64,000 bases of DNA from Parietichytrium sp. I65-24A (taxonomy: Eukaryota; Sar; Bigyra; Thraustochytrida; Thraustochytriidae): NCBI GenBank assembly GCA_012862575.1, contig BLSF01000013.1, forward strand, positions 310,001 to 374,000, read 5' to 3'. A program made the position numbers and the translations under genes. The notes below the pieces were generated by a model. It was given only the letters and a program-made list of their open reading frames with translations, had not been told where the DNA came from and did no database searches. This document shows, piece after piece, positions 51,447 to 62,001 of this stretch. Each line of letters begins with the position of its first letter. Position 1 is the first letter of the stretch.

Positions 51447-53283
51447 ATGGCAGCGCTGGTTCGACTGAGCAAGGAGGAGGTGGACTCGCTCGTTGACGAG
51501 GCGAATAGGCAGAGCATCGACGGAAAGCACAAACTGGCCACGGAGTTGTACGAGAGGTGCCTGGCGAATGAGCCCAAGCATTTCCCCGCGCTGGCAAACT
51601 TTGCCATTCAGGAAATGGAAATCGGGCATGTTCAAAAGGCCATCGAGCTCTATGAGCAGGCCCTTGAGGTGAACCCCTCGTGGTTCGACGGACAATACAA
51701 CTTGGCGAATTTGTACATGGACCTTGGGCCCGAAGGTGAAGCCAAGGCGATCACGAGATACTTGGAGGCCATCAAGCTTAACGAAGGTGATGCTGATGTG
51801 TGGAACAATCTATCACTTTGCATGAACCGTGCCGGTAAACTAAAGGTAAGTGTGGCGTGGTAGATAGACCTTCAGAGATCAGGCTCAACCTCACGCGTTC
51901 CAAATTATCATGTTTCATCCACAGGAAGCTCTCGAGTACGCGAAGCGTGCGCTGCGTCTCGCGAAGGCCAACCCAAATATTTTGGCGAATTTAGCAGAGT
52001 TGTACAATCAAACTGGGGATGCAAAGAAGGCAATATTCTTCGCACAAAAGTGTGCTAGCTCCGGTGACACCCAAGCACTTCGTTTGATGGCCACTTTGTT
52101 TGTTCAAATTGGACAGCCTAAGGAGTCCGAGGCTTGCTTTGAGAAAATTTGCGAAACAGAAAAACTGGAGCTCTCCGCTCGCATCAGGTATTTTTCTCTG
52201 TTGGCAAGTCAAGGAAAGAATGAACAGGCACACAAAGTGTTGGCAAAAGCGAAACAACTTTATGAGATGCAAGACCCCAATGACAAGCTGGGGAAAATGG
52301 CCTTTGACTTTTTCCTCGGAGTTCCGCTCGACCGCGAGCAGGTTCAAGCACAGTCTGAGGCTCAGAAAACTCTCTCAACAGCTTGCGAAATGTTCATCTT
52401 GCATCTCAATCTGCCGCAGGCCCTTCAGCTGGCGCACAAGTGCCAAGTCATGGACAACCTCGCAGCAGCAAATTTTACCTCATTCCTTCCGGAGACCTTT
52501 ATCTGTGCCGGAGTTGAGGAGGTTTGGGAGAAGATCACCTCCGAGGCAACAAAGGAGTTGTCGCCTACGAGCGATAGCGTGAATTGGTATATCAAAGACC
52601 CAGCAGTTCAGCGCGGCCAAGGAGTCACAATTGTGAAACCCCCTTTTGACAGGGCAACGGTTGAGGGCGCTGTGCCAAAAGAGCGACGAGTCTGTCTCCA
52701 AAAGGAGGTCAAACCTCTTCTCCTTGACAATCGCAAATTTGGTGTACGCGTTCATGTCCTCGTCGCAAGAAATCCTGAAACCGGATCGCTAGACGTAAAA
52801 CTGTGCAAAGACGGAATTCTGACCAAGTGCGGAAAGGACTACGATGTGAACGACGTGTCAGCTCTCGCACAGATTACATGCACTAGTGTGCAGCGCGCAG
52901 AAGCTGATTTCGATAGGTCCAAGGTGAAGGGATCGGCGCTTGAGATGTGGCCGGCGTATGCAGATGTCCTACCTGCTCTGAAGAAGGCAGTGAAGCAGAC
53001 CATCGAGTCCGTCGCTTCGAAGCTAGGTGTAAATCCGGAGAGTGACAGCACATCAAAATCCTGGACAGCGCAGTTGTTTGGTTATGACTTCATCTTTGAC
53101 CAGTCTGGCGAGCCGGTCTTCATTGAAGCCAACGTGTCTCCACAATTCCAAGACTCGAAGGCAGTCCCGAGTTTGCGAAACACTGTGGCGTTTCCGCTGA
53201 TCAACGGCTTTGTAGAAGCGCTTTTGCTCGAGGGAGGCGAGAGCTCGACTGTGTGGGAAGCATGCGGATGGACAGCTTGTTGA
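51447..53283 (+). CDS. TPR repeats fused to a tubulin-tyrosine-ligase-like ATP-grasp domain
   Basis: 585 aa from two exons, 51447-51845 and 51925-53283; the 79-nt intron starts GTAAGT and ends CCACAG, phase 0. Residues 10-230 hold TPR units: AIELYEQALEVNPSWFDGQY, YLEAIKLNEGDADVWNNLS, EALEYAKRALRLAKANPNIL, ESEACFEKICETEKLEL. The C-terminal ~300 residues form the ligase: WYIKDPAVQRGQGVTIVKP (ATP lid), LLDNRKFGVRVHVLVARN, and FGYDFIFDQSGEPVFIEANVSP with D, E and N metal ligands intact, so it should be active. Substrate may be tubulin or another protein; TPRs probably recruit it. This is the second TTL-type gene in the window but is not similar in layout to the membrane-anchored one. Confidence 0.85.
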
Positions 53284-53528
53284 TAAGACTGACACGGCCA
53301 TTCAATCCGATCCATGCCTTGCCAATTTTTCTCACTCGTCCCAATGTGCACGACCTTGCGACTCACGTCGAGGTACGGCCAAGCACTCGTCTCCTGCGAG
53401 GAGATTTTGTAATACTTTGCCATGGAAAAGCCTTTGGCTGCCGCGAGATGGAGTCAGAGTATCTCACTACGAAGATAAAAAGAAGACGTGGATTGCAGAT
53501 AAATTTACAGCATTTTGTGTGGTGACTA

Positions 53529-54054
53529 TTAATTGTCCTCTTCCAAAGACATCCTGCCCAAGTTCCGAACATTATACTCCTGCAAAATACCTTCTACCTC
53601 CGAGGTGACCTGGCCGTAACATTTGATTGCGTAGCAACCCGAAGCATACGTGTTTACGCGGAGCCAGCGCGCCACCCAGCTCTGCTTTGGATCTGTAATC
53701 GCCACCAAGCCCTCAAAATGCGGAGTCGTACACGCTTGGCATCTATCAGCGTCGTCTTTCATCTCTAAAAACTTGCAATTCTCGCACCCGTCGTTCAAAA
53801 ACTGCGCCAAAGACAAAATTCAGTTAGAGATGTGCGTACACACCTTCCGCGACCTCAAGCCCTAACCTAAGAGAGCCCCGCGCGCACCTCTCACACCCGC
53901 ACAGTCATCTGCCCGCACTCACCTGCTCTAACGTCTTGATTAGCATGCACGGCACGCACGCCCTCAGGCTCTTCACGCTATCCGGGACGTCTGCCATCGG
54001 CTTCGCGTTCCCGCCGCGCATGTCGTCGTCCAACGCATCGTCCTGGAACGACAT
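53529..54054 (-). CDS. SPT4: Transcription elongation factor SPT4
   Basis: Partner of SPT5 in DSIF, which clamps RNA polymerase II for processive elongation. Exon 1 is 54054-53923, exon 2 is 53801-53529; the 121-nt intron runs GTGAGT..GGCGCAG in phase 0. The joined protein is 134 aa. The zinc finger is split by the intron: LRACVPCMLIKTLEQ in exon 1, FLNDGCENC in exon 2 (C-x2-C..C-x2-C). The following HFEGLVAITDPKQSWVARW and SGCYAIKCYGQV match the SPT4 core including the S-W-V-x-x-W segment. A ~30-residue acidic N-terminal extension (MSFQDDALDDDMRGG) precedes the conserved part. It converges on the TPR-TTL gene. Confidence 0.93.
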
Positions 54055-54806
54055 CTTGCGCTTCTTGCCCTAGCGACCCGTAAAATGCACCCCTGTATGT
54101 CCGCGCGTACCCTGGCGTACGTACGTCTCCGAGTCCTCGCAGTCGCGGCCCACGTGTGGATTGCGTTGGTGAAAGCATGGGCAGAACAACGAACTGTACA
54201 CTACAGAGAACGAAGAAGAACTCGGTTTGATCCCCCCGAGGAGGAACAACGAGCTGTACAATTTGGGGAACAATTAAGAACTCGAGTTGATCTCCGTGTC
54301 TTCTCGATCGATCTCCTGATGATTCCTGATGCCTCCTGGGTCTTTCTTTTCTTTTATTTTATCTTCTTTGGGCTCATTTGTGGCTCTATTATTGGCGCGA
54401 GCGATCGCTCTAAATGACAAAGTGCGAGCAAATGAGTGAGTGAGCGAGCGAGCGGCGCGTGAGACTTGTCGAGCGGTCCATGACACAGAGAACTCGATGC
54501 CACAGTGCGCACTAGTCGTCGAGATTACAACTCGCCATAAGAATAGAGACCTTGCTCGACCTAAGTTGATCGATGGAAGAGATCCAAAAGAGAGAGAGAG
54601 ATGGGCTCGTACAGCTCGTACTACTGAGACAGAGGGGAATAGGCGATGGCGTAGTGGCTGCAGCTGTTCGTCCAAAACGAGACTAAAAATGCATTCAGAG
54701 CTGAGCAAAGGTAAAGCAGACCCGAAACGCAGAGAGGACGGAGACTAGAGCAGACTCTGTGCTGTGCCGCAGCGTTTGTTGATTGCATTTAGAGCGGGAG
54801 AGCGTC
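54055..54806. promoter_or_regulatory. Divergent intergenic region, SPT4 / methyltransferase
   Basis: 750 bp with no supported gene. Contains a loose repeat of GAACAACGAGCTGTACA-like text near 54185 and 54245, a GAGTGAGCGAGC run near 54430 and a short GA tract near 54590. Confidence 0.45.
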
Positions 54807-56012
54807 ATGACGTGGTTTGATCCGAAGGTGGTGGCTTTCAGCGTGGTGGCAGGGGCGGTGCTGTCCATTTGCAACTTAAAAGCGGCAAAGTATGCCGAGA
54901 GGAAGAAAAAGGAGGACTCGGGAGATGCGGAAGCTGAAAAGGCCGTGATGCGTCTTGGCGCTTCTTTCGAAGGCTTGGTGACGTCGGCGATGATCTATGT
55001 CGGAGACGCCACTGGACTCTACAAGGTGCTCAGTGAGAGCGGGCCGGTTACCTCGAACAAGCTTGCGCAGTTGACTGGATTCCAGGAGAGGTGGGTTCGC
55101 GAGTGGCTTTATCACGGCGCAGCGGCGAAAATTCTTGCGTTTGATCGCGAAAAGGAAACCTTTGAACTCCTCCCTGCGTACGCCAAAACGCTTTTGGAAC
55201 CTTCGGAGGCTCTTGGAACGCATTCTGTCATTGGGATGTTTCAGTTTGCTCCAGCAATTGTGTCGAGAATCGAGGCCCTCATCCAGGTCTTCGAAACCGG
55301 CGTCGGGCAGACTTATGATGACTCGTACAAGGAGGACATCGCGAGGGCGATTAAGAATATGCATTACAAGTACGCCAAAACCTTACTCTGCGACAGCATC
55401 TTGTTTAACGAGGCGCTCGGTGGAGGCAAGCTCGTACAACAAATGAAGAGTGGCGAGATCACTGTCGCAGAGATCGGTTGCGGAGCGGGGCTCGCTTTGT
55501 GTGAGATGGCTGTCAACTTTCCCAAGACGAACTTTTTCGGCTACGAACTTTCAAAGGAAGCAATTGCCCAGGCTAATGACGAGGTGAAACGTCGTAGAAT
55601 CCAGAATATAGAGTTCTGCGACGTAAGCGTGAAGCCGATGCCAAGCAATGCGTTTGAGTTTGTGCTGTGCTACGATGTCATCCACGACTGCCGTGATCCC
55701 GTTTCCGTGCTCAAAAGCGCATACGCTGCCCTCAAGCCAGGTGGACTGTTTTTTGTGGTTGACATTTTGGTGCATAACACTCTGTACGAAAATATTACCG
55801 ATCCTGGCTCGGAGGCGCACTATGGCATCTCTTGCGGCCTCTGCCTCCACTCGAGCTGCAGCGGAACTCCAAACCCTGATGGCCTCGGAACTATGGGACT
55901 CAGTGAGGATGTGCTGCGAGACCTCGCTGTTGAAGCTGGATTTGAGAAAGGCGTGAGACTTGTGCGTCTCGCTGAACTGCCCCAGAACAATTGCTTCGTA
56001 TTACACAAGTAG
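54807..56012 (+). CDS. Membrane-tethered SAM-dependent methyltransferase (Rv2258c-like)
   Basis: 401 aa; start at 54807 is the first ATG. Residues 8-25 (VVAFSVVAGAVLSICNL) are hydrophobic and followed by AERKKKED, a likely signal anchor. The next ~110 residues resemble the winged-helix dimerisation domain of class I methyltransferases (SESGPVTSNKLAQLTGFQERWVREWL). Motif I is VAEIGCGAGLALCEM; post-I FFGYELSKEAIAQAN; motif IV FVLCYDVIHDCRDP; motif VI LKPGGLFFVVDIL. Overall order matches bacterial Rv2258c-like proteins, so a bacterial origin by transfer is possible but not shown. Substrate unknown; a small molecule or lipid is plausible given the anchor. No intron. Confidence 0.78.
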   Translation: MTWFDPKVVAFSVVAGAVLSICNLKAAKYAERKKKEDSGDAEAEKAVMRLGASFEGLVTSAMIYVGDATGLYKVLSESGPVTSNKLAQLTGFQERWVREWLYHGAAAKILAFDREKETFELLPAYAKTLLEPSEALGTHSVIGMFQFAPAIVSRIEALIQVFETGVGQTYDDSYKEDIARAIKNMHYKYAKTLLCDSILFNEALGGGKLVQQMKSGEITVAEIGCGAGLALCEMAVNFPKTNFFGYELSKEAIAQANDEVKRRRIQNIEFCDVSVKPMPSNAFEFVLCYDVIHDCRDPVSVLKSAYAALKPGGLFFVVDILVHNTLYENITDPGSEAHYGISCGLCLHSSCSGTPNPDGLGTMGLSEDVLRDLAVEAGFEKGVRLVRLAELPQNNCFVLHK

Positions 56013-56785
56013 TCTTCCTGTTCATCTTGAAATCCCACCTTCCGTGCTTCTTCCAGGCAAGTCGTTCCCATCGATCTCCAGGGGCCTACGCATTCCTTTC
56101 CAAAATCAAAGACCTCTCCTCTCCCGGAGCTCGGTTCGACATCTTGAATTACAGTTAATTAAAATTAAGCGAAGATACATCCACGATGACTCAACCCTTT
56201 GCCGTGGCAGGCCAAGATTTGAAAAAATAAACAGATCCATGCCGGGGCCAACCGAGTATACAAATTCACAGTCAAATAGATTTGGCCCACTAGCACTCAC
56301 ACGCGCGTTCTGCTATAGGGTCCACCGAGGACACCTCGCCGACACTTGAAAATCCGCTCCCTTCTCCTTGACTCTTCACGCACAGTCAAAACACTAAGGT
56401 GCACACCTCTTTGACTTTCTGGGAACGCACTTCGACCACCTCTAGCCTTCCTTCTTACCGTCATCAGTAAGCAGCCAGGGAACGCTCTGCATGAGGCTAT
56501 CGCTCCTCTATATATTACTCTAATACCTTCCACTAGTACAAAGGCCCTGCAATGCTACCCAGGTAATACGAGGTACTGTAAGCGTGTGCGTAGTGAATAA
56601 TTACGGAGAAAAGTAAGCAGAGGAGGCATCAAAAGTTGGCAATCAGTGTCCTCATGGACACCTTTCCAAATTTAGAGGCACTGGAACCAAAAAAAAGGAA
56701 CCAAAGGAAAGAAACGAGTACATACGAGTACATACGAGTACACACGATACATACGCGGACAAGAGCGAGGTGCCTGCACAGCGAC
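56013..56785. promoter_or_regulatory. Intergenic region upstream of the TIR-like/TPR gene
   Basis: 770 bp; TAG/CTA/TAC-rich from about 56290 to 56600 (e.g. CTATATATTACTCTAATACC, GGTACTGTAAG). A 10-bp tandem of ATACGAGTAC type lies at about 56720-56755 in the leader. No gene. Confidence 0.45.
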
Positions 56786-59227
56786 ATGAGCGACGACGAA
56801 GGGAGCGAGGGCGAGTGGGCGTCCACGGTGATTGGGGGCGGGCAAGTGGCGTCGGCAGAAGACGTGGTGCGATATGAAGGAGTGTCGCTGATGCTGCTGT
56901 GTAAGATCTGGGAGGAGGTGCTTCAAAAGGTGCTGGCGCCCAAGGTGGAGCTGTACGTGCTGCAAGAAGACGAAGATGGGGTGAAAGCCGGCACGACAGT
57001 GATGATGAAGCGGAGCGCGAGGAGAAAACTAAAGTCTATCGTGACCAACTCTGTCAAGGTCAAAGTGCCGTTCAGAGAGACAGAGCTCAAGTGCTCGCAA
57101 AAGAAACTCAAGAGCAAACCGCGTAAAGACTGGACCATTGAGGATGTCTGTGAGCATGTGGTGCTCCCTCTTACCACGGAGAAAAAGTGTATATTTCTTG
57201 AGCTGCTCCCTGCAAAGTACAAGGGTAACCCCTATGAAGGCGCTTTCGTGAGCCAGGCGCGGAAAAGTTCATTTGGGGGGTTGATATCTGCTCTCGATGA
57301 GTATTGCCAGTCAAAAAGAAACGGCGAGGATCTCTTCATTTGGCTAGACATATTTTCGGCCAACCAGCCCATTCTCACGAACAAAGTGAACGCTTCTCCG
57401 GAAGCCCAGCTTGCGCATCAGGACCTTTTATCTCATGGTCTGCACGAAGCCGTGAGCAAGTTTGAGGAGAGGCTGATCTTTTTCAACTCTTGGAGCGCTC
57501 CATTCCCTCTTCAACGCGCATGGTGTATATGGGAGCTGTACGGAATCGCGAAGGACGGTAAGAGTGTGGACATCATTTTCGATCCCGGGGCCGAAGACGA
57601 CATGATCAATTCCTTACTGACGGACCCTGGAAAGGTTATGGACGCAGTAAGCGCTCTGGACATGAGAAAAATGCAGTGTTTCGATGAGAATGACCTGCGC
57701 ATGATACATGACGCCGTGGTTTCTCTGCCGCGGGGTTTTGTTGGGGTGCAGTCGAGCATTGTTGAAAGATTGAGAGAATGGCTCATCGCCACTATTGAAA
57801 CGGAGGTCAAGAATAACTCACAGGACCCTGAGAGTGTCTCGGACGGTTACTTTGGCGACCTTTTGGTTGCTAGCGCGCATTTCATGCTCTCTGTGAATCG
57901 GCTCGATCAGGCCGAAGCTTGGTGTCTCGAGGCCGTGGAGGTCTACCAAACGTTTTACGAAAGCGAAGAGCACAAAGATGTCCTAAGAGCCAAGAACGCT
58001 CTTGGGATGGTCTATATGGCGAAAAATCAATATCAAAAGGCTATCGAGTTGGAAGAGGAGTGTCTGGCGATAGAGCAAAAGCAAAACATGAACACCTGCA
58101 AAACGCTCACGCACCTCGGAGTCGCCCTGTCACGCTCGCGACAATTCGACAGAGCAACCAAGACGCTTTCAGATGCGCTTGCCAACGCTCCACAGGACGA
58201 TAGGGTGAGCAAGATGGAAATTGAGAGCGCCATGGGCACGGCGTTTTTGGAAAAGGGAGATTATGAGACCGCCCAAGAGCACCTTGCAGAGGCCGTGGAG
58301 ATTGCAAAGCAGGAGTACCACGACAGGCACCCACTAATACAGATGGCACAAACAAACTTGGCAGTTGCTTTGATGTACCACGGCCAATTTGCAGAGGCAT
58401 TAGCCATGTATTCTACAATTTTGAACACTATCGAGGAAAGCGTTGGGCGTCAAACTATTGACGCCGCCACATTGCTGATCAACATAGGCAATTGCCACCT
58501 CAGTGCAAGAGAATTTCAGCTCGCGCTCGAGGCGTACGAAGAGTCACTGCAAATTAGAAAAAGCATCCTGAAAAACGATATCGGAACTGTGGACGTGCTG
58601 CTGAACCTCAGTGCAGCTTACCGCAATCTGGAAAAGTATTCAGACGCTTTAAAAGCTTTGGAGGAGGCTCAAGACATCTGCAAAGAGCTGGGTCTACCAC
58701 TCTCAAATGTGTTGCTCAAGCGTGCTGCGGTCCACTTCGAGCTTGGAGAAGTTGAAAGCGCCCGCAGGGAGGCAGAAGCTGCGCTCGACAAAACTGAAAA
58801 TAGCGAATTTACCGCGTCTTGCTATACAATTATTGCGCGTTGTTATTTCAAAGATCACGACTATGAAAACGCTATAAGGGCGTGCAAGGAAGGGCTCAGG
58901 CAGTACGACTCTATCAATCTTTCGCACTCTACGGCACTCAAGAGCATAATGGCGCAATCAAACTTAGCCTTGGGAAATCTCGAACTTGCCTCTAAAGAGT
59001 ACCTGGAGTGCATAGGCGAATGTTCCAGCTACTTTGGCGTCCACGCTGTAGAGACCGCAGAAATGCGCTATTGCCTGGCTCTCGTTTTCCATAAGCGAGG
59101 AATGTTTGAGGACGCAGAAGTCCACTTGTCGCAAGCCATCCCTGATCTTGACGATCGCTCAAAGTCTTTGGAGGCTGCGGAGGATCTGTATTCCACCTTG
59201 AAAAGGAAGTCTAAGCGGCGGTCATAG
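56786..59227 (+). CDS. TIR-like N-terminal domain plus kinesin-light-chain-type TPR array
   Basis: 813 aa; ATG at 56786 (MSDDEGSEGEWAS). Residues about 130-290 form a TIR-like domain: CIFLELLPAKYKGN, EDLFIWLDIFSANQ, FFNSWSAPFPLQRAWCIWELYG and VDIIFDPGAEDD. The W-C-x-x-E core (Glu at residue 250) lies where plant TIR domains carry the catalytic Glu of the S-x-WC-x-x-EL motif. From residue 350 on there are about ten TPRs of kinesin-light-chain style: ALGMVYMAKNQYQKAIELEE, TLTHLGVALSRSRQFDRATK, SAMGTAFLEKGDYETAQEHL, NLAVALMYHGQFAEALAMYS, LLINIGNCHLSAREFQLALE. No kinesin-light-chain coiled coil, so it is not the motor subunit. A signalling or stress role is inference. Single exon. Confidence 0.78.
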   Translation: MSDDEGSEGEWASTVIGGGQVASAEDVVRYEGVSLMLLCKIWEEVLQKVLAPKVELYVLQEDEDGVKAGTTVMMKRSARRKLKSIVTNSVKVKVPFRETELKCSQKKLKSKPRKDWTIEDVCEHVVLPLTTEKKCIFLELLPAKYKGNPYEGAFVSQARKSSFGGLISALDEYCQSKRNGEDLFIWLDIFSANQPILTNKVNASPEAQLAHQDLLSHGLHEAVSKFEERLIFFNSWSAPFPLQRAWCIWELYGIAKDGKSVDIIFDPGAEDDMINSLLTDPGKVMDAVSALDMRKMQCFDENDLRMIHDAVVSLPRGFVGVQSSIVERLREWLIATIETEVKNNSQDPESVSDGYFGDLLVASAHFMLSVNRLDQAEAWCLEAVEVYQTFYESEEHKDVLRAKNALGMVYMAKNQYQKAIELEEECLAIEQKQNMNTCKTLTHLGVALSRSRQFDRATKTLSDALANAPQDDRVSKMEIESAMGTAFLEKGDYETAQEHLAEAVEIAKQEYHDRHPLIQMAQTNLAVALMYHGQFAEALAMYSTILNTIEESVGRQTIDAATLLINIGNCHLSAREFQLALEAYEESLQIRKSILKNDIGTVDVLLNLSAAYRNLEKYSDALKALEEAQDICKELGLPLSNVLLKRAAVHFELGEVESARREAEAALDKTENSEFTASCYTIIARCYFKDHDYENAIRACKEGLRQYDSINLSHSTALKSIMAQSNLALGNLELASKEYLECIGECSSYFGVHAVETAEMRYCLALVFHKRGMFEDAEVHLSQAIPDLDDRSKSLEAAEDLYSTLKRKSKRRS

Positions 59228-59392
59228 TCGCAGAGCCACAATGTTCTGCGACATGACTCGCTGACCTTGTAAGTATGATCTCTGAGGTCTACAACTCAGC
59301 CTGCGAGCCCGAGTAATTTAAACTCAAAGCAAATGAATATTATAGAGGAGTCTTTGCCACAGAGTCAGGAATTCCAACTGATTCCTTTGCTG

Positions 59393-60529
59393 TTATAATT
59401 CAGACTCGTCCACACGCACGGGGAGCGGCGCGGTCGCAAATTTGATGCTATCTTCTTCTGCCTCCCCACCAAAGCTCAAGGCAGCTGAATTCGCCAGGTT
59501 GGCCATGTGGCCATCCTTTTCCTCGTCACCAAGGTTATCTTCCAAATCACTAAGCGACATGTGAGTGCCTCCATCTTTCTCCTCCGCGGCTGCTCCAGAG
59601 TCAGTTGCTACACCAGGCTTGGGCGCAGAACCAGCAGGCTTGCCTTGCCGTGCACGAATCGTCGTTGACATGGTCCTTGTGAAAATATCGCTCTCAGAGT
59701 CGTCGCTTAGCAGATGATCCATCTCATCTCGTATCCGTTTCTGTTCAAGAAGTTTGTCAATTTGGCCCATGGCCTTCTGTAAAGCAGACTCCAGCTCTTT
59801 AGTCTTTTGTTGTTGCCTTTCAAGCACCTGTCTTGTCTTATTTTGCTCTTCCTCCCGCTCTTTCCGTAGCGCCTCCAACTCCATTCTGGAACCGCCCTGC
59901 CCAGAATTCTGAGGGTAGTTATCGTGTGCGCCAGGATCGGATGGCGGTCCAGGAGGGTGTGATGACGCCGGGGGTTGAACCGCTGAACCTGATGCAGGGC
60001 CGGGATACTGCGGATTTGGGATGCTCTGGATTTTGACGGCGTCGCTCTCTTTCGACTTTTTCAGCAACTCTAGCTCCTCCATCACCTTCCCTGTCTCCTT
60101 TTTCGCCAACTCTAACTGCTCATTCGCAGCAGCAAGAAGCGTTTTCATTTGCTCGTCCTTCTCTTCTCGCTGCTTCTCGGCAGCGGCCAAAACCCTGTCA
60201 AGCTTCTCCTCCAACGCACTAAACCTGCTTTCCACGTGCCTTTTACTCTCTTCCTCCTGTTCCCTGACCGCATCGATCTCCCTCTCCATCGCCTGAGCTT
60301 GCTGTGCCTGCAATTCCTCCTCTGCCTTTGCCCGCGACTTTCCGTCCAGTGCAGCGCGAGCTTTCAACAGCTGGCTCGAGAAATCCACCAGCGCCATGTC
60401 TCTGGCCTTCCAAATGTGCTCCAGTGCAGCCATCGTGCCTTGCCCCACTCGCGCCGCCTCCGTTCCCCCGCTCTTTTTTGAACCCCGCCCCGAGCTCGAG
60501 CCTGACTCCGACCCCGACTCGTCGCTCAT
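59393..60529 (-). CDS. Uncharacterised coiled-coil protein
   Basis: 378 aa; start at 60529 is the first ATG (MSDESGSESGSSSGRG). Residues 45-175 and 225-280 are long heptad-like helices rich in Glu, Lys, Gln, Ala and Leu (RAALDGKSRAKAEEELQAQ, SRFSALEEKLDRVLAAAEK, RQVLERQQQKTKELESAL). A Pro/Gly/Ser/His-rich linker of about 50 residues (SGSAVQPPASSHPPGPP) separates them. The C-terminal 90 residues are acidic and disordered, with LSDLEDNLGDEEKDG. No known domain recognised; a scaffold or cytoskeletal protein is possible. Its stop lies 165 bp from that of the TIR-like/TPR gene (convergent). Confidence 0.6.
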   Translation of the reverse strand: MSDESGSESGSSSGRGSKKSGGTEAARVGQGTMAALEHIWKARDMALVDFSSQLLKARAALDGKSRAKAEEELQAQQAQAMEREIDAVREQEEESKRHVESRFSALEEKLDRVLAAAEKQREEKDEQMKTLLAAANEQLELAKKETGKVMEELELLKKSKESDAVKIQSIPNPQYPGPASGSAVQPPASSHPPGPPSDPGAHDNYPQNSGQGGSRMELEALRKEREEEQNKTRQVLERQQQKTKELESALQKAMGQIDKLLEQKRIRDEMDHLLSDDSESDIFTRTMSTTIRARQGKPAGSAPKPGVATDSGAAAEEKDGGTHMSLSDLEDNLGDEEKDGHMANLANSAALSFGGEAEEDSIKFATAPLPVRVDESEL

Positions 60530-61380
60530 CGTGCTCCTCTCCTCTCCTCCACTATCTCTGCTGCTTTGTTGCTCTGCTGGTCTGCTGGTCTGCTCCTCCC
60601 CGCTGATGGTCGTCTTCTTCGCCGTCAATGCACGCACAGCCTTCTTTGAATTGAACGAGTTGTCTCAATCAATTGAAAGAAAGAAATCAAGCAAGATTTG
60701 ACTGTTTCTAAATTCTAAAGTTCTAAAGTTCTACTTTCTGTCGATCGATCGATTGAATTGAGAGATTGACTTTAACTTATTGTAAGTTGATTCATTCATC
60801 TCTTGTCTCTTGTCAATCTTGTCAAACTAACTTTGTTGATTGTTTGTATTGTTTGATTTGTTTGTTCCAAAGTCAACATAAACCTACTGTAGCTACAATG
60901 TCTGTAGCGAATAGGGCCTGTTCGTAGGTTCACTATACCCGGCGACAGTACTGGCGACTAGCACCGTGCGGTAAACAGCTTTCACAGAGCGTTACAGTAG
61001 TTGCGGTAGCTGATTACTACCTTACTGTTAGTGAGTCGTTTGCGGAACGCAATGGAGTCTTTACGAAGAGCTCCTTGTTCTGTAAAGTTCGAGCGCGGAG
61101 AACGCTTCCTTTCTTCCCCGGCGCGTCTGTGGTGCAGCTGGCACCTTGCTCGAGGCGCTAGTGTAAACGGTAGACGCGCCTTATCAGTCGTGTCCTCGCG
61201 CACACCTCGGAGTAATCGGCCGTACGCGCACGTCTCCGCAAAGCGTGCGACATATACATATAATCTATATATATTGGGAGAGGCGCTATCGCAGTCTAAG
61301 ACCTTCGCAAGTCGTAACGAATTGGAGGCAGAAGAGATTGGAGGGATTGGAGAGATTGGAGCGAGACAAGCGGAAGGAGA
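60530..61380. promoter_or_regulatory. Divergent intergenic region with CCAAT-box array
   Basis: 850 bp. AT-rich 60660-60890; CTA/TAG/TAC-rich 60885-61030; four ATTGG boxes (61321, 61337, 61346, 61355), the last three at a 9-bp period, ending about 20 bp before the next ATG. No gene. Confidence 0.5.
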
Positions 61381-62001
61381 ATGGCGTCAAGAGTGCCCGC
61401 AGCTCTGCGGCCGCAGTTCGTGAACGGTCAATGGCGTAGCGCAGTAATCAAGCCTCGCGCCGCCAATGCGCTGAGGAAGAAGGCTTTCGCGGAGAACAAG
61501 TAAGTGCGATTGTTGTTTTTGTTGTTGTTGTTATTGGTCAAATCAATCGCGTGAAGCACTCTGGCGTTCGCTCGATTGTCGAGAAGAAAGGATGTGCCGA
61601 ATCTGACGCGAGTGTTCCGTTTTGTCCGGTGTGCGTTCGTTTGATTGGCGTTTTGGTTGGTTGGTTGGTTGATTGATGGCGTGGAATCCGTGCTGGAAAG
61701 GCTCTTTGTGGGGGCCAGCTTGGAGAAGGGCGAGTGGGACCCTACTTGGGATAAAGCAAACAAGGCGGTCATGTTGAGGGAGCCGAAGGGACGACTGAAC
61801 TGGCGAAAGCGTGATGAGCGTGTGGCAAAGATTGAGGAGGCTATGTTGCACATGGAGGAGAAGATTGAGGAGCACCATATGCAGCGCATTGAGAAGATGC
61901 CAAGGTCGCTCTTGGAGAAGGAGTTCATAAAGGCGGGTATCTGGAAGGCTGATGACGGCGAGTCTTCCAAGAAGAAAAAGAAGAAGAAGGCGCAGAAGTA
62001 A
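61381..62001 (+). CDS. Mitochondrial ribosomal protein-like, possibly mL59
   Basis: Small basic protein of about 133 aa. Exon 1 is 61381-61499 (ALRPQFVNGQWRSAVIKPR..ALRKKAFAEN); a GTAAGT donor follows at 61500. Exon 2 starts at 61719 or, alternatively, 61701 (both AG acceptors keep the frame) and ends at 62001. The order L-x-P-x-F..G-x-W..P..R-x-A..LRK..., then EWDPTWDKANK, PKGRLNWRKRDERVAKIEEAM and MEEKIEEHHMQRIEKM, resembles the mL59/MRPL25-type mitoribosomal protein pattern; I give this tentatively. The C-terminus is a Lys run. A polybasic N-terminus with Arg and Ala could act as a mitochondrial targeting signal. Confidence 0.55.
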
